A DNA stretch of 11,144 nt from Pseudomonadota bacterium (GTDB lineage: Bacteria > Pseudomonadota > Alphaproteobacteria > UBA1280 > UBA12223). The position numbers and the translations under genes are program-made. The stretch covers positions 1-11,144 of the forward strand of contig PTJW01000024.1 in assembly GCA_002937495.1 (NCBI GenBank). Direction: 5' to 3'. The notes under the pieces are model-generated. The model was given only the letters and a program-made list of their open reading frames with translations. It did not search any database and was not told the origin of the DNA. Of this stretch, positions 5,943 through 11,144 are shown in pieces. Position 1 is the stretch's first letter; each line of letters opens with the position of its first letter.

Positions 5943-6578
5943 ATGAACAAATTAATTTTAACACTTGCTATTACACTTGTTACATTACCTAGCTTTGCTT
6001 CAGGTGAAAACAGCAGCAGTATTGTTATTGATTCTGGTCAGAATGAATCTAGCTTTGGTAAAGGTAAACAAATCGAATCTAGAACAACTGATGATATCGC
6101 TATTATTAAAAACTTAGCTGACAAATGGAATCAGGATATTACAGATGCTAATGATAAGCTGAAAGAAAGTAAAGACGAATTACAAATTGTTATTGATGGT
6201 TTAAAAACTAAAAATGAACAATACATGGAAAGTGAAAGCGACTCGAAAGCCAATGCATTTACAAAACAATATGTTCCTACATGTAGTGGATCTCTACCAA
6301 GACTTGCTTATAAGTCTGGACAGTGGAGATGTATTGCAGCTATTGACTGTAAAAAAATTAAAAGCGGTAGTGTAGACTGGGAAGCTGACCCTGTAACAGG
6401 TAAATGTAAACGCCCTGCTGCAGTTTGGAAAACAACAAACTGGTCTGGTAACTGTAATGCTTCGCCTTATACACAAACAAGATCTGTTAACTGTTATAAA
6501 GAAGGTACATCAACTAAGCTAAGTTCAGCAACTTGCTCATTACCAAAACCAGCAACATCAAGAGAATGTGCTAACTAA
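5943..6578 (+). CDS. Secreted coiled-coil protein with a thrombospondin-1-like cysteine-rich C-terminus
   Basis: The start is ATG 5943, with AAAAAGGG ending seven bases upstream; a TTG six bases earlier is less likely. The product is 211 residues: a signal peptide (about 1-19, PSFA|SG), a low-complexity Ser/Gly/Asn stretch, a charged helix likely to form a coiled coil (about 51-97), and a cysteine-rich C-terminal half with eight cysteines (114, 130, 136, 155, 171, 184, 198, 209), an even number suggesting four disulfides. Residues 162-210 follow the thrombospondin type 1 pattern: W162 and W167, then C, TQTRSVNC, a later TC, KPATSREC. This looks most like the ADAMTS-type variant, though the usual second Cys-Gly before the arginine is missing. 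Such domains mediate extracellular adhesion in animals; the bacterial role is unknown. Exported to periplasm or surface, inferred. Confidence 0.82.
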   Translation: MNKLILTLAITLVTLPSFASGENSSSIVIDSGQNESSFGKGKQIESRTTDDIAIIKNLADKWNQDITDANDKLKESKDELQIVIDGLKTKNEQYMESESDSKANAFTKQYVPTCSGSLPRLAYKSGQWRCIAAIDCKKIKSGSVDWEADPVTGKCKRPAAVWKTTNWSGNCNASPYTQTRSVNCYKEGTSTKLSSATCSLPKPATSRECAN

Positions 6579-6590
6579 TTAAAAAATTGT

Positions 6591-6624
6591 AAAAAAACAA
6601 CCTCCATTATGGAGGTTATTTTTT
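6591..6624. terminator. Bidirectional terminator between convergent genes
   Basis: AACCTCCA (6599-6606) pairs perfectly with TGGAGGTT (6610-6617) around a 3-base loop. A seven-base A run lies on one side (6591-6597) and six T residues on the other (6619-6624), so the hairpin has a U tract when read from either strand. It ends the secreted-protein gene on the plus strand and glyA (stop at 6646) on the minus strand. Confidence 0.9.
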
Positions 6625-6645
6625 ATTACTTATATATTTTATAGC

Positions 6646-7917
6646 TTAACTATAAATTGGGAACTGCTGGCAAAGTTTGTTTACTTGAGTTCTTGTATTT
6701 TCTAAAACTTGTGGGTTTACTTCACCTTCTTGGTTTGTATTTGTTAACACATCAATAATTAACTGCCCTACTAATTCTGCTTGCTCAGCACCTAAACCTC
6801 TTGATGTAATAGCTGGTGTACCAATTCTAATACCAGAAGTTACAAATGGTGAGTTTGTATCAAAAGGAATTGAGTTTTTATTACATGTTAAACCTGCTAG
6901 CTCTAAAGCATGCTCTGATACTTTACCAGTTAAACCAAATGATGAAACAGTATCAATTAAAACTAAGTGATTATCTGTTTTACCTGAAATAATTCTTGCG
7001 CCATTTGCAACAAGTAAGTCTGCAATAATAGATGCATTATCTTTAACTTGAGACATATAGTTTTTAAATTCAGGTTCTAATGCTTGTTTAAATGCTACAG
7101 CTTTAGCTGCAATAACATGCATTAACGGACCACCTTGCATACCAGGGAAAACTACTGAGTTTAGTTTTTTAGCTAAATCTTGATTATTAGTTAAAATTAA
7201 ACCACCTCTTGGACCTCTTAATGTTTTATGAGTTGTTGAAGTTACAACATCTGCATAAGGCATTGGGTTTTGGTGTAAGCCTGTAGCTATAAGCCCTGCA
7301 ATATGAGCCATATCTACCATTAAGTATGCACCAACTTCATCTGCAATTTCTTTAAATTTTGCAAAGTCGATTTCTCTTGCATAAGCACTTGCACCTGCAA
7401 TAATTAGTTTAGGCTTATGCTGTTTTGCTAATTCTAAAATTTCTGCATAATCTAGCATTTCAGTTTCTTTGTTTAAGCCATATGTTACAGCATCATAAAA
7501 CTTACCTGAAATATTAACTTTTGAACCATGCGTTAAATGACCACCCATATCTAATCCCATACCTAAAATAGTATCGCCAGGCTGTAATAAAGCATAAAAT
7601 ACTGCTTGGTTAGCCTGCGAGCCTGAATGTGGCTGTACATTAGCAAACTTAGCATCAAATAGCTTGCAAACACGCTCGACTGCTAGTTTTTCAACAATAT
7701 CAACATACTCACAACCACCATAATAACGTTTATCTGGGTAGCCTTCAGCATATTTGTTTGTCATTACACTACCTTGAGCTTGCATTACTGCTTTAGCTAC
7801 AATATTTTCTGATGCGATAAGCTCTAAAGTATTCTGTTGTCTTTCAAGCTCGCTATCAATAGCTTTTTGTACTTCATTATCTACATTTAATAAATCTTCT
7901 TGAAAAATATTTGTCAT
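6646..7917 (-). CDS. glyA: Serine hydroxymethyltransferase
   Basis: This PLP enzyme interconverts serine and glycine with tetrahydrofolate, supplying one-carbon units for purine, thymidylate and methionine synthesis in the cytoplasm. The 423 residues are a full-length family member. Visible hallmarks: LELIASEN (31-38), TNKYAEGYPDKRYYGG (about 53-68), QPHSGSQAN (about 95-103), the cofactor-binding VDMAHIAGL (D202, H205), and the PLP-lysine motif TTHKTLRGPRGG with K231. The C-terminal RIGTPAITSRG motif is also present. It lies 20 bases after rpiB on the same strand and is the last gene of the transporter-rpiB-glyA operon, with AAGGA about 12 bases before the ATG. Transcription ends at the bidirectional hairpin at 6591. 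Confidence 0.98.
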   Translation of the reverse strand: MTNIFQEDLLNVDNEVQKAIDSELERQQNTLELIASENIVAKAVMQAQGSVMTNKYAEGYPDKRYYGGCEYVDIVEKLAVERVCKLFDAKFANVQPHSGSQANQAVFYALLQPGDTILGMGLDMGGHLTHGSKVNISGKFYDAVTYGLNKETEMLDYAEILELAKQHKPKLIIAGASAYAREIDFAKFKEIADEVGAYLMVDMAHIAGLIATGLHQNPMPYADVVTSTTHKTLRGPRGGLILTNNQDLAKKLNSVVFPGMQGGPLMHVIAAKAVAFKQALEPEFKNYMSQVKDNASIIADLLVANGARIISGKTDNHLVLIDTVSSFGLTGKVSEHALELAGLTCNKNSIPFDTNSPFVTSGIRIGTPAITSRGLGAEQAELVGQLIIDVLTNTNQEGEVNPQVLENTRTQVNKLCQQFPIYS

Positions 7918-7937
7918 AAATTTTCTTATTCCTTATT

Positions 7938-8384
7938 TTAGTCCATATCTAACATTTTTACTCTATTATCATGACGCTTACCTTCTTCTGTTAGGCCTGC
8001 GTATGTTGCATCTAAATATGCCTGAGTATATTTTAAAATATTTTGTGTACCCATTGTTCTTGCACCAAAGCAAATAATATTAGCGTTGTTATGCTCTTTT
8101 GCCATAGCTGCTGAAAATTCATCATAAGCTAAAGCTGCTCTAATGCCTTTATTTCTATTTGCTTTTATTGAAATACCAATACCAGTACCGCAAATTAAAA
8201 AGCCAAAGTTTTCTTCATTTTTTAAAACTTCATCACAAACTTTTTGTGCCATTAAAGGATAATCAGCTTTTTCTCCTTCTTGAATACCACAGTCTGTTAC
8301 ATTAAAACCTTTTTCAATTAAAAACTCTTTTAATGTATTTTTTTCTGCTACTGCAGCATGGTCACAACCTACAAATACTTGCAT
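7938..8384 (-). CDS. rpiB: Ribose-5-phosphate isomerase B
   Basis: The enzyme interconverts ribulose 5-phosphate and ribose 5-phosphate in the pentose phosphate pathway. The 148 residues match the RpiB/LacAB family in full: GCDHA (6-10), DYP (41-43), the active-site CGTGIGISIKANRNKGIRA (C65 to A83, with C65 as the predicted catalytic base), the HNNAN segment (98-102) and GARTMG. The RpiB set is closer than galactose-6-phosphate isomerase because of the single-subunit form and the glyA neighbour, although substrate cannot be proved from sequence. The ATG at 8384 has a strong AAAGGAG just upstream, and the first 23 bases overlap the end of the upstream transporter gene, so the genes are co-transcribed. 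Ribose 5-phosphate and one-carbon units both feed nucleotide synthesis, a plausible reason for the pairing with glyA. Confidence 0.96.
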   Translation of the reverse strand: MQVFVGCDHAAVAEKNTLKEFLIEKGFNVTDCGIQEGEKADYPLMAQKVCDEVLKNEENFGFLICGTGIGISIKANRNKGIRAALAYDEFSAAMAKEHNNANIICFGARTMGTQNILKYTQAYLDATYAGLTEEGKRHDNRVKMLDMD

Positions 8385-9585
8385 GTTTTTTCTCCTTTAT
8401 TAATTTGCGTTTAAAAATAATATATAATAAACATATCATACAAACAATCTTAAATGCAAAGCCTAAGAACATAAAGCTGTCGTTATATGAATATTTAGCT
8501 ACCATAAAACCTAATGCTAATCCGCATAAAGCTTGGAACACCTGATGTATTTGGCTTTTTATTGATAATAGCGTTGCTTTAAATTTACTTGTTTGAATTA
8601 ACTCTAAATCAAAATGTTTACTAACTTCATGTAATCCTAAATTAATTGTATTAATAAGTATCATAATTAATACAACACCTTGCCATGAATTAACAAAACC
8701 CAAACTTATAAATAACATAGAAAATAAAACTACTCTAAAAATAAAAAAGCTATTAATAGTAAATGTATTTTTAAAAATTCCGCTGTAGTATGAAATAACT
8801 CCTGATGTTAACCTACTTAAACCTAAAAATACACCAAATAAAGCAATATCAGCACCTGCAAACTCTTGAAATGGATCTACATAACCTCTAATACCAATTA
8901 ATATACCACCCATAAATGCTCCTAAAAATGCATATGGAGCAAAGCCTGTATTAAAAAACTCTTTAAATACACTTTTAAACTTAGTATTTTTAACTTCCTG
9001 TTTATACTCTAAAGAGTGTTTAACATCAACTAATGAAATAGCAATTATTAAACCTAAAATATCTAAAACTAAGCTAACTGCAAAAATATATTTAAAATCA
9101 TACTGGGCTAAAAATGATGCTGACATCATAAATATTGTAGGAATAATATAACCAATTGATGAAGCCTTACCTATTATTTTAGAGTATTCATCTTCTCTGT
9201 TTAATTTTTTTAAAGTATCATAAATAAAAGCAGTTGAAGAACCTGTCATACATGCAATGGCTAAACTAAAGAATATTGCGCCTACAAACAAGAAGTAAAT
9301 ATTTGTAGATAAAGTATATGATAATGTAGAGATAATCATAAAAATTCTTGATAAAATAATTGTATTTTTATGCCCTATTTTATCAGCTACATAACCTGAT
9401 GGAATTTCAAATAAAAAGCCCGCTAAACAACCAAGTAGTAAAATAATACCAATATGCTGAGTTTCTACATTAGGCATAGACAAATAAAATAAGCTTAATA
9501 TTGCACCATAAACTCGCTTATCTACAACTAGTAATGCAGCAAACTTTGCAAAGTTACTTTCTAATGAATTACTAAATATTTTCAA
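8362..9585 (-). CDS. MFS transporter, substrate unknown
   Basis: A 407-residue major facilitator protein with about twelve hydrophobic segments. The MFS motif A loop between helices 2 and 3 is clear: GYVADKIGHK at 64-73, preceded by FEIPS, and IYDTLKKLNREDEYSK (about 121-136) is typical of a drug/sugar-type MFS subgroup. The substrate cannot be told. The frame starts at TTG 9585, with AAGG 11 bases upstream; the next in-frame ATG (residue 36) would cut into the first helix, and an upstream ATG meets a stop at once, so TTG is the best start. The 3' end overlaps rpiB by 23 bases, making it the first gene of an operon with rpiB and glyA. Its second half is clearly paralogous to the transporter at the right edge (shared SKFKAT and QEFxGAD segments). 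Confidence 0.9.
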   Translation of the reverse strand: MKIFSNSLESNFAKFAALLVVDKRVYGAILSLFYLSMPNVETQHIGIILLLGCLAGFLFEIPSGYVADKIGHKNTIILSRIFMIISTLSYTLSTNIYFLFVGAIFFSLAIACMTGSSTAFIYDTLKKLNREDEYSKIIGKASSIGYIIPTIFMMSASFLAQYDFKYIFAVSLVLDILGLIIAISLVDVKHSLEYKQEVKNTKFKSVFKEFFNTGFAPYAFLGAFMGGILIGIRGYVDPFQEFAGADIALFGVFLGLSRLTSGVISYYSGIFKNTFTINSFFIFRVVLFSMLFISLGFVNSWQGVVLIMILINTINLGLHEVSKHFDLELIQTSKFKATLLSIKSQIHQVFQALCGLALGFMVAKYSYNDSFMFLGFAFKIVCMICLLYIIFKRKLIKEKKHASICRL

Positions 9586-9611
9586 TTTTAAACAGACCTT
9601 AAATCATTTTC

Positions 9612-9640
9612 TTGATTAATAAAAAATTTAAAGATATAAT
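9612..9640 (+). promoter_or_regulatory. Sigma-70-type promoter of the two-gene plus-strand unit
   Basis: TTGATT (9612-9617) and a perfect TATAAT (9635-9640) are 17 bases apart. Transcription would begin near 9647, about 27 bases before the ATG at 9674. It lies in the 88-base gap between this gene and the divergent MFS gene; I see no equally good promoter for the minus strand. Confidence 0.7.
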
Positions 9641-9673
9641 ATCATAAACTAATAAAAATTTATAGGGTAAACA

Positions 9674-10174
9674 ATGCAAAGACGACAGTTTTTTCAATCT
9701 TTAAAATCTAAAACAAAAAAGTTAGCAGTTCATAATTGCTATGAGCTTAACTTAGCTGAAATTTCTGCAAATATTTTTATTCATAACCCCAAATCTGAAA
9801 TTATTCTTATTGATTCTAACCTTACAAAGTTTAAAGATTTAGAAGGTCTAAACTTTTGCTATATTGACTTAACAAATACACAATTAAATGAAATTATCAA
9901 AAAAATAAAAGAAGTTTTCCCTAATTATAAAATAGCAATTTTAAGTAATCATTATATTTATGCTAATGTTGATACTTTTATTTTAATAAACCAATTAAAA
10001 GATTTAGGCCAGCTTGAACAAAAAACTCTATTTACTTATGATTATGAGCATCTTGAAGTTGCTGAAAAGCACTACCACCAGCAAGAAGCAATTAATAAAG
10101 ACATTTTTATATCTCAATTATTTGAAGACCAGCAAATTACAGCAGTTTTTGCAGAAAGGTTAAAAAACTTATAA
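9674..10174 (+). CDS. Unrecognised 166-residue cytoplasmic protein
   Basis: ATG 9674 has AGGG at 9664-9667 and a good promoter at 9612. The protein has no membrane helix. Alternating hydrophobic strands (SEIILIDSN about 41-49, LNFCYIDLT about 59-67, YKIAILSNHY about 85-94) and amphipathic helices (NEIIKKIKEVF about 72-82, DTFILINQLKDL about 100-111) suggest an alpha/beta fold like a degenerate receiver or Rossmann-type domain, but no catalytic motif is visible. The basic start MQRRQFFQSLKSK looks like a twin-arginine motif but no hydrophobic region follows. The C-terminus is rich in His, Glu and Gln. Its stop overlaps the next start by one base (TAATG), so its product is probably linked in function to the ASCH protein. 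Confidence 0.75.
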   Translation: MQRRQFFQSLKSKTKKLAVHNCYELNLAEISANIFIHNPKSEIILIDSNLTKFKDLEGLNFCYIDLTNTQLNEIIKKIKEVFPNYKIAILSNHYIYANVDTFILINQLKDLGQLEQKTLFTYDYEHLEVAEKHYHQQEAINKDIFISQLFEDQQITAVFAERLKNL

Positions 10175-10434
10175 TGAGCAATTTAAGCCTAGTTTTAATG
10201 CACAAGTGGTATGACTTAATAGAATCAGGAGAAAAGACTTCTGAGTACCGTGAAATTAAACCATACTGGGATAAACGCCTAGCAAAACATTATGATACTG
10301 TTACATTTCAACGAGGTTATACTCAAACAAAATTAAAGTTTAAAATAATATCTATAGGAAAAACAAACTTACCAACTGATCTTGGATCTGATCAAGAATA
10401 TTATGAAATTAAATTAGGAGAGCGTATTTATTAA
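10174..10434 (+). CDS. Small ASCH-domain protein
   Basis: The 86 residues look like a complete ASCH domain (PUA-like beta-barrel). The hallmark is near the start: LVLMHKWYDLIESGEKTSEYREIKPYW (read as the pieces LVLMHKWYDLI, SGEKT at 18-22, and EYREIKPYW), then DTVTFQRGY, TKLKFKIISIG, and a closing YEIKLGERI. ASCH proteins are thought to bind RNA or act on modified nucleosides; related small forms are common in phages and accessory DNA. The exact role here is unknown. The start overlaps the stop of the 166-residue gene by one base (TAATG), so the two are translationally coupled. The final codons also form the left arm of the terminator. Confidence 0.87.
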   Translation: MSNLSLVLMHKWYDLIESGEKTSEYREIKPYWDKRLAKHYDTVTFQRGYTQTKLKFKIISIGKTNLPTDLGSDQEYYEIKLGERIY

Positions 10435-10450
10435 AATACGCTCTTTTTTT
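10419..10450 (+). terminator. Rho-independent terminator overlapping two stop codons
   Basis: A perfect 11-bp stem (AGAGCGTATTT at 10419-10429 with AAATACGCTCT at 10434-10444, loop ATTA) is followed by seven T residues (10444-10450). The left arm lies in the ASCH coding sequence, the ASCH stop TAA (10432-10434) is in the loop and first base of the right arm, and the T tract includes two bases of the stop codon of the convergent MFS gene. Confidence 0.9.
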
Positions 10451-11144
10451 ATGAATTCTTTTCTCTAATTGTATTTAAGTAAAGTAATGTCATTATAACG
10501 AAAAATGCAACTGTAAATATTATAAATGCACCATGATATGTATATGCTGAAATTAAGTAACCTAAAGCTACAGCAACTAATGCATTAGATGATTCTTTAA
10601 ATTGACCTCTTAATGATAAAATAGTTGCTTTAAATTTACTTTTACCAATAATCTCCATACTAAAATGCACACCAACCTGGCTTAAGCCCCACTGAACTGC
10701 ATTCATAATAATAAATACTATAACAACTGCATAAATATTATCAGTTAAAATTAGTGTAATAAACAATAATGAAAATACTACTAACTGGAATAACTCAAAT
10801 GCATAAATATCTTTAAATAAGTTTTTAATTTTACCACTATAAGCAACCATTAAAGATGCAAATATTCTACCGATCGCAAAAAATACACCCAGCCACATAA
10901 CATCAGCCCCAACAAACTCTTGATAAGGGCCTCTAAAAGTTTGGAAACCCATTAATGTACCTGCTAAAAACCCTGATATCATAGCTATTGATAAAAACTT
11001 AAGGTGCTTTGCTTCTCTTACAACATCCATAAATTTAGTTTCTTTAACTATTTTTTTATGTTCATCCGACTGCTTTACTCTTCTAAAGCTAATAGCAATA
11101 TATAAACCAATTAAATCTAAAATTAATGATAAAGCAAATGGTGC
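10449..11144 (-). CDS. MFS transporter, C-terminal part (N-terminus outside the window), paralogue of the 8362-9585 transporter
   Basis: The frame is open to the right edge, giving 231 visible residues that begin APFALSLILDLIGLYIAIS; the ATG at 11030 is internal. This corresponds to about residue 168 onward of the other transporter, so roughly 170 residues are missing off-window. The two share many stretches in the same order: LILDLIGLYIAIS versus LVLDILGLIIAIS, KETKF versus KNTKF, PYQEFVGAD versus PFQEFAGAD, LGVFFAIGRI versus FGVFLGLSRL, GKSKFKATILSLRGQ versus QTSKFKATLLSIKSQ. About six to seven hydrophobic helices are visible. The substrate is unknown. It converges on the ASCH gene with only 14 bases between the stop codons. 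Confidence 0.9.
   Translation of the reverse strand, partial: APFALSLILDLIGLYIAISFRRVKQSDEHKKIVKETKFMDVVREAKHLKFLSIAMISGFLAGTLMGFQTFRGPYQEFVGADVMWLGVFFAIGRIFASLMVAYSGKIKNLFKDIYAFELFQLVVFSLLFITLILTDNIYAVVIVFIIMNAVQWGLSQVGVHFSMEIIGKSKFKATILSLRGQFKESSNALVAVALGYLISAYTYHGAFIIFTVAFFVIMTLLYLNTIREKNS

Noticed and set aside
8333..8545. A 70-codon plus-strand frame across the MFS/rpiB junction
   Set aside because: It is antisense to two well-supported genes and has no protein-like motifs.
9674..9730. Twin-arginine (Tat) export signal at the start of the 166-residue protein (RRQFFQSL)
   Set aside because: No hydrophobic region or cleavage site follows the arginine pair; the next residues are charged and polar (KSKTKKLAVH).

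Overview
The window is a compact, strongly A/T-rich stretch of bacterial chromosome. The organism is probably a Gram-negative, low-GC proteobacterium. The lipoprotein signal, the parvulin-type periplasmic foldase, the pseudopilin-like protein and the consensus sigma-54 promoter support Gram-negative. The rpiB-glyA pair is an arrangement I associate with Alphaproteobacteria, so that class is my best guess, but it is an inference. No tRNA, rRNA, CRISPR, insertion sequence or integrase was found, and no stretch over 300 bases lacks a gene.

Plus strand, 1-6624. A parvulin (PpiC) foldase, cut by the left edge, overlaps a lipoprotein gene and ends at a strong terminator. Next is a small unit encoding an unrecognised 95-residue protein and a possible 16-residue peptide, closed by a second terminator. 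A stand-alone GGDEF diguanylate cyclase follows. It has its own near-perfect sigma-54 (-24/-12) promoter and its own terminator, so it is a single-gene unit controlled separately from its neighbours. Then come two coupled genes for signal-peptide-bearing, membrane-anchored proteins of unknown function, a pseudopilin-like protein, the cell-wall lipid enzyme undecaprenyl-diphosphatase (uppP) with a good sigma-70-type promoter, and a secreted cysteine-rich protein with a coiled coil and a thrombospondin-type-1-like C-terminus. Most products in this half act in the envelope. A bidirectional terminator separates this half from the next.

Minus strand, 9585 down to 6646. An MFS transporter, rpiB (ribose-5-phosphate isomerase B) and glyA (serine hydroxymethyltransferase) form a tight operon. 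The transporter and rpiB overlap by 23 bases, and rpiB and glyA are 20 bases apart.

Right end. A plus-strand pair with a good promoter encodes an unrecognised 166-residue protein and an 86-residue ASCH-domain protein, joined by a one-base stop/start overlap. This pair lies between the MFS transporter and a second, clearly paralogous MFS transporter whose N-terminal part is outside the window. The terminator of the ASCH gene overlaps both its own stop codon and the stop codon of the convergent second transporter.

The points most worth following up are the sigma-54-driven cyclase, the thrombospondin-like secreted protein, the unusual pseudopilin, and the ASCH pair set between two duplicated transporters. 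I do not see a complete new defence or mobile system.
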